Source of the DNA: Parvularcula sp. IMCC14364
GTDB lineage: Bacteria; Pseudomonadota; Alphaproteobacteria; Caulobacterales; Parvularculaceae
NCBI RefSeq assembly: GCF_030758415.1
Contig: NZ_CP132334.1
Location: 2,058,001 to 2,122,000, forward strand
Length of the DNA stretch: 64,000 bases
Reading direction: 5' to 3'
Shown here: one piece after another, positions 53,867-63,087 of the stretch
How the letters are laid out: each line of letters opens with the position of its first letter
How positions within the stretch are numbered: the stretch's first letter is position 1
The notes under the pieces: model-generated
The model's input: the letters and a program-made list of their open reading frames with translations, nothing else
Database searches by the model: none
Told to the model about the DNA's origin: nothing
Translations under genes and position numbers: made by a program

Positions 53867-54655
53867 ATGACCGGAAAAGAAGCGCCGTTACGCCCGGCAG
53901 CGACGATCCTGCTGTTGCGCGATGCGCCCTCTCTGCAGGTGATGATGGTCAAGCGACATCACCAGATTGACTTTGCCTCCGGCGCTCTGGTGTTTCCGGG
54001 CGGCAAGGTGACAAAAGGTGACAGCACCGTTCCCACCTCGCGCATACGGCGTAACCCGGAGATGCCGCACGCGCTTGTGCATTTTGCCCTGGGCGCCATT
54101 CGTGAGTGTTTTGAGGAATGTGGCATTCTGCTTGCCTATGATGCCATCAGTGGTGAGATGATCGGCGCCGAGCGCGCATCAAGCCTGACACCGTTTCGCC
54201 CTCTCCTCGACAAGGGCAAACTGAGCCTTGCTGAATTTGTTGCAGAACAGGACCTGGTGCTGGCTGTGGACCGGCTTGTGCATTTTGCCCACTGGATTGG
54301 CCCGAAGATGGCTCCCAAACGCTTTGATACGCACTTCTTTCTGGCCAGCACCCCGGAGCGCCAGCTCGCCGTACACGACGGACGCGAGGCCGTGGACAGT
54401 TTCTGGATAGAGCCGCGCACCGCCATGGATGAGCAGAAAAAGGGACGGGCCACGATCATTTTCCCGACACGCTGCAATCTTGAGAAGCTGGGTCGCAGCA
54501 AAACCACAAAGGAAGCACTCACCAGCGCGTCCGGCGCTAAGGTCGTGACGGTTGAGCCATGGGTGGAAGAGCGGGCCGATGGTGCCGTATTGTGCATCCC
54601 GCCGGAAGCGGACTACCCCATCACTGCAGAACCCATCGCCACCGCCATGCGCTGA
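53867..54655 (+). CDS. NUDIX hydrolase
   Basis: 262 aa pyrophosphatase of the longer NUDIX group that resembles NUDT7/NUDT19-like CoA or nucleotide-sugar hydrolases. The Nudix box is split: GALVFPGGKVTKGD (about residues 40-53) and, after a 30-residue insertion, ALGAIRECFEECGILLAYD, which holds the RExxEExGI core. The insertion between the GG and the REcfEE is the feature of this group. ATG 53867 is chosen over the adjacent TTG 53864; AAAGG is upstream. Its position before a secreted peptidase gene gives no functional clue. Confidence 0.88.
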   Translation: MTGKEAPLRPAATILLLRDAPSLQVMMVKRHHQIDFASGALVFPGGKVTKGDSTVPTSRIRRNPEMPHALVHFALGAIRECFEECGILLAYDAISGEMIGAERASSLTPFRPLLDKGKLSLAEFVAEQDLVLAVDRLVHFAHWIGPKMAPKRFDTHFFLASTPERQLAVHDGREAVDSFWIEPRTAMDEQKKGRATIIFPTRCNLEKLGRSKTTKEALTSASGAKVVTVEPWVEERADGAVLCIPPEADYPITAEPIATAMR

Positions 54656-54744
54656 GGCTGGCCTTGGCGGCACAGCACGAAAGCGCTAGACTTCCCTATA
54701 ATCAGACTCCCTGAACATCAGGCTTCCTGAAAAGAGGTATATTC

Positions 54745-56109
54745 ATGAAAAAACTGCTACTCGCGACTGCCTGCCTGTTTCTTGGCTCCAACGCCCTGGC
54801 ACAGGAAACCGCACCGCCCGGCGAAGTGATGAAACTGTATGACATCGCCGTCGCCCCGTCAGCGGAACGCATCGTGGCAGACACCCAGACCCTCGTGGAT
54901 TTTGGAACACGGCACACACTCTCCGAGACCGAAAGCGACACACGCGGCATTGGCGCGGCGCGGCGCTGGATTTACGATGAGTTCAGGAAAATTTCGGCGG
55001 AGTGTGGTGGCTGCCTTGAAGTGATCTATGTTTCAGACTTCGTCGAAGGCGAAACCCGCATCCCTGAACGTACGGAAGTCGTCAGTGTGCTAGCGATCCA
55101 GCGTGGCACGCTCGACCCCAACCGTTTTGTCGTCATGTCCGGCGACATAGACAGCCGCGTCACCGACCCGATGAATGCGACAGATGACAGCCCTGGCGCC
55201 AATGACAACGCCTCCGGCATGGCGGGCACCATTGAAGCCGCTCGTATTCTGTCAAAATACGAATTTCCCGGCTCCATCATCTATGCCGGGCTGGCTGGTG
55301 AAGAACAGGGCCTGTTTGGCGGCAAGATTGTTGCTGCCCATGCGCTTGAAAAGGGCTGGGAAATCAAGGCCGTCCTCAATAATGACATGATCTCAAACAT
55401 CGCCGGCATAGACGGGGTTATCGATAACACCACAGCCCGCGTGTTCTCTGAAGGCACCCGTGCAACCGAGACCCCGGAAGAAGCGCGCCTGCGCCGGTTC
55501 ACTGGCGGCGAAGTGGACTCTCCGTCACGCAACCTCGCCCGCTACATTGATCGCATGGCGGATCAATATCTTACAAATCTCGATGTGATGATGGTCTATC
55601 GGCTCGACCGCTACCGCCGCGGCGGCCATCACCGCCCGTTTAATGATGCCGGTATGCCGGGGGTACGGATTATGGAAACCCATGAACATTATGATCGTCA
55701 GCATCAGGATTTGCGCACTGAAGGTGGGCGCATCTATGGCGATACAATGGATGGTGTTGACGGCGACTATGCCGCCAAACTCACAGCGCTCAACATGGTG
55801 TCATTGGCCGGTATGGCAGGCGCCCCGCCCTTCCCCGCCAATGTCGAAGCCCAAGGCGCTGTCTCGCCTTCTGCGACCCTCACCTGGGAGCGCCCTTCTG
55901 GCAAGGCGGCGCGCAACCTCGCCGGTTACCGCGTTTACTGGCGTCTCACCACAGAGCCAACATGGACGCATTCGCGCTATGTCGGCGACGTGAGCGCCTA
56001 TACCTTCGAGAATCTCGTCATCGATAATTACTATTTCGGTGTCGCCGCGGTTGCAGAAGATGGCTCTGAAACACCAGTTGTCTTTCCGGGGCCTGCCGGC
56101 AGGTTTTAG
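54745..56109 (+). CDS. M28 family metallopeptidase with C-terminal Fn3-like domain
   Basis: 454 aa secreted peptidase. Signal peptide (KKLLLATACLFLGSNALAQ) then the M28 zinc-peptidase domain: VVMSGDIDSRV (first metal site), DSPGANDNASGMAGTIEAARIL (second site Asp), GEEQGLFGGKIVA (catalytic Glu pair), NNDMIS (Asp) and a late HRPFNDAGMPGVRIMETHEHY (His). The first site has Asp where most M28 enzymes have His-x-Asp, see findings. The C-terminal ~90 residues (ATLTWERPSGKAARNLAGYRVYWRLTTEPTWTHSRYVGDVSAYTFENL) look like a fibronectin type III domain. GAGG precedes ATG 54745. Probably an aminopeptidase acting in the periplasm or outside. Confidence 0.88.
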   Translation: MKKLLLATACLFLGSNALAQETAPPGEVMKLYDIAVAPSAERIVADTQTLVDFGTRHTLSETESDTRGIGAARRWIYDEFRKISAECGGCLEVIYVSDFVEGETRIPERTEVVSVLAIQRGTLDPNRFVVMSGDIDSRVTDPMNATDDSPGANDNASGMAGTIEAARILSKYEFPGSIIYAGLAGEEQGLFGGKIVAAHALEKGWEIKAVLNNDMISNIAGIDGVIDNTTARVFSEGTRATETPEEARLRRFTGGEVDSPSRNLARYIDRMADQYLTNLDVMMVYRLDRYRRGGHHRPFNDAGMPGVRIMETHEHYDRQHQDLRTEGGRIYGDTMDGVDGDYAAKLTALNMVSLAGMAGAPPFPANVEAQGAVSPSATLTWERPSGKAARNLAGYRVYWRLTTEPTWTHSRYVGDVSAYTFENLVIDNYYFGVAAVAEDGSETPVVFPGPAGRF

Positions 56110-56139
56110 GCTGCGGACTTTGTTCAGATAGGCAGAACG

Positions 56140-56867
56140 ATGCGTGAAAGTTTCAACCGATCAAGAACGCTCTATCTGATCCAGGCAAAGGATGCCTTGC
56201 CTGAACGATATGCCTGCCTCAATGGCCGGCATATCCTCCTCAGTTATGGTGAAGAAACATCTGATACTGACATTTTCATGCCTGACAGCACATGGACAAC
56301 CGGCCGCAACCGGCTATAAGCTCATGCCCTGTCCCGCAAGGAAGACTTCGACTATTTTGTTTTTCTTGATGAAGATATCGAATTTGAGGGATGCACTCAG
56401 GCTGAAGGTTTTGACGGGTTTGAGTTGGCACTGGAGGAACTGAAGGCACCCGTCATCATTCCTGATATGCGGGCTGTAACGCGAGAACCAGTGATGTGCC
56501 TGGCATCCCGCCTGAAAATCAACGCAAGGGCTTGCAGGACAAGAATGTCGACCATCAGGCTGTGGACTGGTTCGATGGTGCAATGAATGCCTTCCGCACC
56601 GATATTCTGCAGGACACTGAATTCCTGCCATATGACAGCAGCTTCGACCATCAGTCCTGGTGGGTCTCTCAATTCTTCCTTATATTGAAAGCCAATATCC
56701 TGTATCGGCAAAAAATCATCCAGCTGAATACCTTAAAGGTAAAAAATACCCAGCATGGCACATCAGCCTCTTATGTATCCGGGCATGATGGTTTTGTTGA
56801 AGCCTTCAACAAGGTCAAGCAGACGTTTGGCCTGGAAACCATCACCATGACCGGGAAGCCTGTCTGA
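56140..56867 (+). pseudogene. Decayed glycosyltransferase-like gene (nonsense plus frameshift)
   Basis: Frame 1 starts at ATG 56140 (RESFNRSRTLYLIQAKDALPERYACLNGRHILLSYG) and stops at TAA 56317-56319. The same frame then continues with KEDFDYFVFLDEDIEFEGC, so the stop is a point lesion. After about 56470 the sense shifts by one base to the frame ending at 56867 (KGLQDKNVDHQAVDWFDGAMNAFRTDILQDTEFLPYDSSFDHQSWWVSQFF...). FVFLDEDIEF resembles a DxD-like acidic motif of glycosyltransferases, and DGAMNAFR... the later sugar-binding part, but the family is not certain. About 240 residues when repaired. No membrane helix or signal is seen. Confidence 0.75.
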
Positions 56868-56977
56868 TCCATTATATCAGCTGTCCGGGGCAAGAGTCCC
56901 GCTAAGGCTCAGCGTGACTGGATAAAGCGACATCCCTATGCTACTTTTTAGATCCAAACAGATATGGGGGACCTGTC

Positions 56978-57694
56978 ATGACAAAATTACGCCTGGCGTT
57001 GATCGCAACGACCGCAACGCTGTTGCCGCTTGCCGCACATGCGCAAACATCCGGCTCCAGACCCGGCCTTTTTGATGTAAGCGCCAATCTCGGCTGGCAG
57101 CAGATGCAGTCTGCCGACCCATCCATTCGCCAGTGGGCGCATACAGCCAGTGCCGCGACTTATGGCACGAACTGCAATATCGCTTCTCAGAGTGTTGTTT
57201 TTAGCAACCGTGATTTTCAGGCCGCCTTCGATGCAATAGACGAACAGACCCTGCTGGCACAGCTGCGCTCTCAAGGTGGTGTCAATTATGCTGAGATCAG
57301 CCCGGTGCAAACCGGTGATCTGGACGGTATGGATGCTTTCAGACTCACAGCCCGGACAACCGGCGAATTCAATTTCACTGCAATCCAGTATCAGGCTATT
57401 TTCGGCAATACGCTGGTCGCGGTGACCTGCGGCTCAGACGAAAGTGGCACCGGTGTGATGCTGCCAACGCTGGAACGCTTTGTGGAAACCACGCGCTTTT
57501 CTTCCGGAATGACCTCGGCCAAGATTGAAAATGATCCACAGGCAGAGTTCCCGGCTCTCCTGAATGCCAGCGCCACCAGCCCAGGAGATTTTGCCGCGGA
57601 TATGGCAATCGCTGTCTTTCGCAACGGAACAGAACAGGCACTCACCGCCGCTCAGGCGCAGGTTAGCGGTGACACCACTCAATCAGACGAGTAA
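56978..57694 (+). CDS. Secreted protein of unknown function
   Basis: 238 aa protein with a signal peptide (MTKLRLALIATTATLLPLAAHAQ, cleavage after AHA). The mature part is acidic and polar with two cysteines (GTNCNIASQ and VTCGSDES) and no recognised domain. The pattern of a small secreted beta-rich protein (NFTAIQYQAIFGNTLVAVTCGS) is seen in several uncharacterised families. GGGGGA precedes ATG 56978. It converges on the NhaC gene with a 12 bp overlap. Confidence 0.75.
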   Translation: MTKLRLALIATTATLLPLAAHAQTSGSRPGLFDVSANLGWQQMQSADPSIRQWAHTASAATYGTNCNIASQSVVFSNRDFQAAFDAIDEQTLLAQLRSQGGVNYAEISPVQTGDLDGMDAFRLTARTTGEFNFTAIQYQAIFGNTLVAVTCGSDESGTGVMLPTLERFVETTRFSSGMTSAKIENDPQAEFPALLNASATSPGDFAADMAIAVFRNGTEQALTAAQAQVSGDTTQSDE

Positions 57695-59035
57695 TCCGGC
57701 AACCAGATACATTGCAGCGGCGACAAGTGCTGCAGCGACAGCATAAGGCATCTGGGTACGGACATGCGAAAGATGGTCCGTGCCCGCTGCCACACTGGCG
57801 ATCAGTGTTGTATCAGAGATCGGCGAGCAGTGATCCCCGAACACACCGCCCCCCAGAACCGCCGCCAATGCAAGCGATGGCGGAATACCAAGTGCCTGTG
57901 CCAGAGGCATCGCAATCGGTATAAGGATGCCATACGTACCCCAGCTTGTCCCGGTCATGAAACTGGTCAGACCCGCGGCCAGAAACAGGATTGCCGGCAC
58001 AGCCATGGCCGGCAGCGTCCCGGCGGCAATCGCCGCAATATAATCCCCCGTGCCAAGCGCCCGCAGCGAAGCCCCAAGCGCGATAGACAACAGCAGCACC
58101 GTCACCAGCGGGACCATTTCACCAATCCCCTGAAACGCCTTGCGCTGTAACTCGCCAGCGCTGAAAACCCTGTCTTTCAGGAGCAACAGTCCGGCCACCA
58201 GTACAGCCAGGGCAATCGACCACAGGATTGACTGGGAACCTGACCCGTTGATCGGATTGCCGCCGCCCGTCCATGTCATGAAGGCCAGCGCCCCGCCAAC
58301 CATCACAAGCAGCGGCAGCCACATATAGGAGGCTTTGGTTGGCGCTGGTCCTTGCTCTTCCGTATGCTGCTCAAGGCGGGCATCAGCGGTGCGCATGGGG
58401 CCAAAGACCTTGCCCGAAAATGCGGTCAGATACACCCCTGCCAGTGTCAGCAAGGCGTAGAAATTCCACGGAACAGACCCGGCCACAACGGCAACAGCAT
58501 TGTCGAACTCATACTGCTCAATCAGCCCCAGCGCATAAGCGCCCCAGCCATTGATCAGCAAAATGACGCTGATCGGGGCACTGGTGGAGTCAATAATATA
58601 CGCCAGTCGCTCACGGCTGAGGCCATGCGCGTCATACAGCGGCCGCCCCAGAACACCAGAACTCAGTAGACTGACATTCGTCTCGACAAAAATCGCAGAC
58701 CCGGTGCCCGCCACCGCCAACTCCGCCCGGCGACGCGTGCGCGCAAACCCGCTATTGATCATGGCCTTTGCCGTGGCCGCCACGCCGCCACTGTCGCGCA
58801 TGAAAGCGATCAGGGCACCAATCAGCAAACAGAAAAGGAGAATGCGCGTGTTGCCCGTCCCCTCAAAAACAGCCACCGTCCGATCAATCGCTTCGAGCGC
58901 ACCAATTCCGGGGTTGAACCCGGCAATCAGCGTCTCCGACAGCACCAGCGCCACAATCAGTGCAGCATAGACATTGCGCCAGATGATGGCGATGGCAATC
59001 GCCACAACGGGCGGCAGAACAGTGAGCAGGTCCAT
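57683..59035 (-). CDS. NhaC family Na+/H+ antiporter
   Basis: 450 aa membrane protein with about 11 TM helices of the NhaC/ion-transporter superfamily. Diagnostic segments: RDSGGVAATAKAM, TGSAIFVETNVSLLSSGVLGRPLYD, YIIDSTSAPISVILLINGWGAY, SFMTGTSWGTYGILIPIAMPLAQALG and AAVLGGGVFGDHCSPISDTTLIASVAAGTDHLSHVRTQMPYA. The last matches the conserved FGDHCSPISDTT signature. It exchanges Na+ for H+ or a related solute pair. Monocistronic; tail overlaps a convergent gene by 12 bp. Confidence 0.92.
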   Translation of the reverse strand: MDLLTVLPPVVAIAIAIIWRNVYAALIVALVLSETLIAGFNPGIGALEAIDRTVAVFEGTGNTRILLFCLLIGALIAFMRDSGGVAATAKAMINSGFARTRRRAELAVAGTGSAIFVETNVSLLSSGVLGRPLYDAHGLSRERLAYIIDSTSAPISVILLINGWGAYALGLIEQYEFDNAVAVVAGSVPWNFYALLTLAGVYLTAFSGKVFGPMRTADARLEQHTEEQGPAPTKASYMWLPLLVMVGGALAFMTWTGGGNPINGSGSQSILWSIALAVLVAGLLLLKDRVFSAGELQRKAFQGIGEMVPLVTVLLLSIALGASLRALGTGDYIAAIAAGTLPAMAVPAILFLAAGLTSFMTGTSWGTYGILIPIAMPLAQALGIPPSLALAAVLGGGVFGDHCSPISDTTLIASVAAGTDHLSHVRTQMPYAVAAALVAAAMYLVAGLLV

Positions 59036-59075
59036 GAAACGGCGTCCTGTTTTTACGTGAGGGGCGAGAGGCCAG

Positions 59076-59462
59076 TCAGCCTTTCGCCGGGGTTACCATG
59101 CAGAAAGCGTTCAGCTTGTTGCCATCGAGATCACGAAAATAACCGCAATAGAACCCGCTTTCACCGCGCAGGCCCGGCGCGCCCTCATCCTGGCCGCCAA
59201 GCGCCAGCGCCTTCGCATGTACCTTCTGGACCTGCTCAGGTGCCTGCAATGCCAGGGCGATCATGGTACCATTGCCAACACTTGCCGCCCTACCATCATT
59301 CGGCTTGCACACACCAAGCATGGGCTGGTCCATGGCATGGCCATAGCCAACAAATCCGTCGGTAGACCACATCTGCCCGATGCCGACCTCTCCCAGTATG
59401 GCATCGTAAAATTCGGTGGCTTTCGGCAGATCATTGCTGCCAAGCGTTGCATAGGCGATCAT
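59076..59462 (-). CDS. VOC (glyoxalase-fold) family protein
   Basis: 128 aa two-module VOC protein. MIAYATLGSNDLPKATEFYDAILGEVGIGQ begins the first beta-alpha-beta-beta-beta module and GLRGESGFYCGYFRDLDGNKLNAFCMV ends the second, where the D-x-D-G-N-K-L pattern is the usual C-terminal signature. Metal ligands cannot be assigned with confidence. Enzymes of this fold include dioxygenases, lyases and resistance proteins; function unknown. Located 40 bp upstream of NhaC on the same strand, so possibly cotranscribed. Confidence 0.88.
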   Translation of the reverse strand: MIAYATLGSNDLPKATEFYDAILGEVGIGQMWSTDGFVGYGHAMDQPMLGVCKPNDGRAASVGNGTMIALALQAPEQVQKVHAKALALGGQDEGAPGLRGESGFYCGYFRDLDGNKLNAFCMVTPAKG

Positions 59463-59618
59463 GTGTGCACTCCCGTGATGAAGTCATAACTTCAGCTTAA
59501 GGTCAGCCCGCCCGCCTCCGCCAGATAAAATTTCAGCAAATCGGTATCTCCGGCTTGACCTTCTTATCGAAAAACAATAAATATACATCAGGGCGTTGAT
59601 GATCGAGAGAGGGACGAG

Positions 59619-60068
59619 ATGACTCGAATCCAACGCAATGCCCAATCGGGTAACGGTACTACGCTTACAGTTCTGCTTGTTTTGTTCATTGCCCTGGTCG
59701 CCGCTGGCACCTGGGCCGCCTATACCTATGGCGATGGCCACATTGTCATGAATGGCCAGACCATTGATGAACTACAGCCATGGGAGGTCGTGCTCGGTGT
59801 CGTTATTGGCATACTGGGCGCCATCATTGGCATTCTGGCCGGTTTTGTCGGCATTATCATCGGGCTGCTGGCCGCAGCCTTCTCCATCGCTCTCGCTTTT
59901 GTCGGCGTTGCGGCAAGCCTGTTCGTCGTCGCTGGTGTGCTGGCTGGCCCCGTTCTGTTGCTGGCGCTGGTGATCTATTTGTTCACCCGCAATAACCGCC
60001 AGTCACAGCAGAGCGCGGATGGTGACGCCCCACTGATCGAGCGGGTGCCGGAGCCCGCCGAAGCCTGA
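59619..60068 (+). CDS. Hypothetical membrane protein
   Basis: 149 aa protein with an N-terminal TM helix (residues ~15-36), a short periplasmic segment (YGDGHIVMNGQTIDELQPW), a Gly-rich hydrophobic block of two or three helices (EVVLGVVIGILGAIIGILAGFVGIIIGLLAAAFSIALAFVGVAASLFVVAGVLAGPVLLLALVIYLF) and a polar tail. The Gly-rich repeat resembles that of DUF-type small membrane proteins, but I cannot name the family. ATG 59619 follows AGAGAGGG. Monocistronic; a hairpin terminator follows. Confidence 0.7.
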   Translation: MTRIQRNAQSGNGTTLTVLLVLFIALVAAGTWAAYTYGDGHIVMNGQTIDELQPWEVVLGVVIGILGAIIGILAGFVGIIIGLLAAAFSIALAFVGVAASLFVVAGVLAGPVLLLALVIYLFTRNNRQSQQSADGDAPLIERVPEPAEA

Positions 60069-60103
60069 ACGCGGGCCAAAACTGCTACCATCAACAAAAC
60101 ACA

Positions 60104-60128
60104 GAAACCCGGCCTCGCACCGGGTTTC
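60104..60128 (+). terminator. Hairpin terminator
   Basis: A 9 bp stem GAAACCCGG/CCGGGTTTC with a 7 nt loop, 36 bp past the stop of the small membrane protein. The T-tract is weak (TCCTGT), so this is a moderate call. Confidence 0.55.
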
Positions 60129-60393
60129 TCCTGTATTCATCAAGCGTCTTCACCAGGAAATTTTAACCAGTTAACACAATTTTCAGGCTGTTCGGGATAA
60201 GCACTGCACCAGCAAGGCGCTAACGGTGTGGCTGATTCGCAACAAGCCGGAGCAATGAGTCAAAGCCTCTAGCGTTCTTCTTGCAATAGTATAACAATTA
60301 TGTGTGAAAGAAATTCCACAAATGCCAACGTGGCTAAGACCACGTAACAGCATATGTTTTAGTCAAACAGTAAACCGCACCGGGAGGGTCGCA
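60129..60393. promoter_or_regulatory. Upstream region of the TonB-dependent receptor
   Basis: 265 bp without a gene. It contains the inverted repeats TTAAC-CA-GTTAA (60163-60174) and ACGTGG-CTAAGA-CCACGT (60328-60345), the latter just upstream of the ribosome site GGGAGGG. No Fur box or riboswitch is recognised. These repeats could bind a regulator or form leader hairpins. Confidence 0.45.
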
Positions 60394-62919
60394 ATGCTTA
60401 AGAAATCAATTTTACTGGGTACTTCTGTACTGGTTGCCGCGTCATTTGCCGCATCAGCAGCAGCACAGCAGGACGAAATCATCGTGACCGCGACCAAGCG
60501 GGAACAAACCCTGCAGGACGTACCTGTATCCGTCAGCGTGACTGACGCCGAGACAGTCGAACAGGCTCGTATCCTTGACCTTCTCGACCTTCAGTCTGTT
60601 GTGCCCTCCCTGCGGGTATCGCAGCTGCAAAACTCAACTCAAACGACATTCATCATTCGTGGTTTTGGTAATGGCGCGAACAACGCCGGTATCGAACCAT
60701 CTGTCGCCGTTTTTGTAGATGGTGTTTATCGCTCGCGGACTGTTTCTCAGATTTCTGACCTGCCAAACATCGAGCGCATCGAAGTACTGCGCGGCCCACA
60801 AAGCACACTGTTCGGCAAGAACGCGTCAGCTGGTGTGGTCAGCGTTGTAACATCAAAGCCAGAATTTGAGCGCAACGGTTACCTCGAGGCAACGATCGGC
60901 AACTACAACGCCCGACAATTCAAGGGCTATTTCACTGGTCCTATCAGCGACACAATGGCATTCAGCCTGGGCGGCACATATAACAAGCGTGATGGCACAG
61001 CCGAGAACATCGCAACCGGTAATGACGTAAACGACCGTGACCGTTACGGCGTTCGTGGCCAGCTTCTTGTAGAGCCAAACGATTGGTCTTCGTACCGCGC
61101 AGTCATCGACTATGACAAAATTGACGAAATCTGCTGTACAGTTGCCAACTTGGTCAATGGCCCTACAGGACTTGGTGTCTTTGGCGTTGGTGGTGCGCTG
61201 GTACCGGAAGATCCATTCTCCTACGACGTGGCATTGAATTTCGAGCCAACTAACGAAGGTGAAAACAAGGGTATTTCTCTTGAGAGCAAGTGGTCTGTCG
61301 ACGCAGGTGAAATCACCTCTATCACAGCCCTGAGAAGTTCAGAGATCAACCGCGAAGGCGATGTCGATTTCACCAGCGCCGATATCATCGGCAGTAACGC
61401 TCAGTCACTTGAGATTGAAACATTCACTCAGGAATTGCGTTTTGCTGGCGAAGCTGGCCCAGTAAGCTACCTTGTTGGTGGTTATTATTTTGACGAAAGT
61501 CTCAAGCAGACAGACTCAATCATCAATGGCACTGAAACGCGCCCATTCTTTGACATTCTGCTTCAGGGTGCGACAACCCTGGCACCGGGCACACCTCCAG
61601 TACTCGACTTCACAACCATGGAAGTTTTGCTGGGCCTGACTCCAGGCACATTCTTTGCTCCCGGCAATGGCGTCAGAGAATTCGCAACGCAAGACGAAGA
61701 GTCATATTCTCTCTTTGCTCAGGCTGACTGGGAACTGACTGACAGACTGACAGCAACTCTCGGCATTTCCTACTTCAATGACGAGAAGGAAGTTTCACTC
61801 TCACAATCTGTCACCGAGCCAATTTATCTTGCCAATCTGCTAACAGACAATGGCGGCAGCCTGCCAACCAATCTGGCATTTGGACTGTTCCCGGTCTTTA
61901 GTGGTGGATTGCCTGCGACACCGGAAAACATTGCCAACAACCCGGTTGCGTTCGCGACGGCCCAAGGCACAGCAGCAGCAATTGTTGGTGGCGTTGCTGG
62001 TCCTAATGGCTTCCAGTTCATTACACCAACGGTTGGCCTGCCAAATGCGTTCGAGTCCAATACTTCAAACGATAGCAATACTGACTTTACCATCCGTCTT
62101 GCTTACGACCTGAACGATAACATCAATGTCTATGGTAGTTATGCGACAGGCTACAAGCCAACTTCATGGAACCTTTCCCGTGACTCACAGCCAACAGCGG
62201 CCGACCTTGCTACTTTGCGTGCCAATGGTGTGAATACATCAGACAATCTGGCCGGCGGAACGCGTTTCGCTGGTCCTGAAGAAGCTGAAGTATTTGAACT
62301 TGGCTTGAAGGCAACTTGGGACAAAGGGTCCGTAAACATTGCAGTCTTTGACCAGATCCTTGAGGGCTTCCAGTCAAATGCTTTCGTCGGTACAGCTTTC
62401 ACTCTGACAAATGCGGAAGAGCAATCTGTTAAGGGTGCTGAAATTGACCTGACACTGTTCCCGACAGAGAACCTTGTGCTTGGTTTCTCCGGCACGTTCC
62501 TCGATCCGGTCTACGATACGTTCACGAACTCTGCCAGCGGTGACATCTCCGGCACACAACCTGGCGGTATTCATGAAACCAGCATCTCCACATCAGCGAC
62601 GTGGAACTGGGAGCGTGGTGATTACACTGGCTTCGTACGCGGTGACTACCAGTACGAAAGTGATGTGGCCTACACTGACGAAGGCAGTGGCCTAGCACTT
62701 CTCGTTGCAGGTACTGAGTTCGATACGCGCAGCACGAACACCGTAAATGCCAGTGTCGGCATCTCACGCGGCAACATCGACGCAACATTCTTTGCCCGGA
62801 ACCTGTTCCAGGACGAGTATATCACGACGATTTTCCCGACAACGGCACAAGCTGGCAGCGTCAATGGGTATCCAAACCAGCCACGCACATATGGCGTGAC
62901 TGTACGCGCAAACTTCTAA
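60394..62919 (+). CDS. TonB-dependent outer-membrane receptor
   Basis: 841 aa receptor with signal peptide (LKKSILLGTSVLVAASFAASAAAQ), a TonB-box-like start (DEIIVTATKREQTLQDVPVSVSV), plug domain (PSLRVSQLQNSTQTTFIIRGFGNGANNAGIEPSVAVFVDGVYRS ... ERIEVLRGPQSTLFGKNASAGVVSVVTSKP) and a C-terminal barrel ending in Phe (VTVRANF). This plug type is common in alphaproteobacteria for non-iron substrates such as sugars, vitamins or lipids. ATG 60394 has a strong ribosome site; the longer frame from 60304 is rejected. Codon usage is lower in G+C than the neighbours. A terminator follows at once. The ligand is unknown. Confidence 0.93.
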   Translation: MLKKSILLGTSVLVAASFAASAAAQQDEIIVTATKREQTLQDVPVSVSVTDAETVEQARILDLLDLQSVVPSLRVSQLQNSTQTTFIIRGFGNGANNAGIEPSVAVFVDGVYRSRTVSQISDLPNIERIEVLRGPQSTLFGKNASAGVVSVVTSKPEFERNGYLEATIGNYNARQFKGYFTGPISDTMAFSLGGTYNKRDGTAENIATGNDVNDRDRYGVRGQLLVEPNDWSSYRAVIDYDKIDEICCTVANLVNGPTGLGVFGVGGALVPEDPFSYDVALNFEPTNEGENKGISLESKWSVDAGEITSITALRSSEINREGDVDFTSADIIGSNAQSLEIETFTQELRFAGEAGPVSYLVGGYYFDESLKQTDSIINGTETRPFFDILLQGATTLAPGTPPVLDFTTMEVLLGLTPGTFFAPGNGVREFATQDEESYSLFAQADWELTDRLTATLGISYFNDEKEVSLSQSVTEPIYLANLLTDNGGSLPTNLAFGLFPVFSGGLPATPENIANNPVAFATAQGTAAAIVGGVAGPNGFQFITPTVGLPNAFESNTSNDSNTDFTIRLAYDLNDNINVYGSYATGYKPTSWNLSRDSQPTAADLATLRANGVNTSDNLAGGTRFAGPEEAEVFELGLKATWDKGSVNIAVFDQILEGFQSNAFVGTAFTLTNAEEQSVKGAEIDLTLFPTENLVLGFSGTFLDPVYDTFTNSASGDISGTQPGGIHETSISTSATWNWERGDYTGFVRGDYQYESDVAYTDEGSGLALLVAGTEFDTRSTNTVNASVGISRGNIDATFFARNLFQDEYITTIFPTTAQAGSVNGYPNQPRTYGVTVRANF

Positions 62920-62942
62920 GCGCCCCACGATTCAAGAAAACG

Positions 62943-62973
62943 AAACCGGTCAGAGCAATCTGGCCGGTTTTTT
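62943..62973 (+). terminator. Rho-independent terminator of the TonB receptor gene
   Basis: AAACCGG-T-CAGA / TCTG-G-CCGGTTT stem with a GCAA loop, followed by a run of T (62943-62973). It lies 24 bp after the receptor stop codon. Confidence 0.9.
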
Positions 62974-63087
62974 GTTGTCTTGAATCGGGAGCAACTTGCC
63001 CTATTCTGATCTCCTGTTCCGGGGCAGCGACAGGGTTTCCTTTCCTGCAATCGGGTTCATCCTGCATTTCACTTCAGGGAGGGTCGG

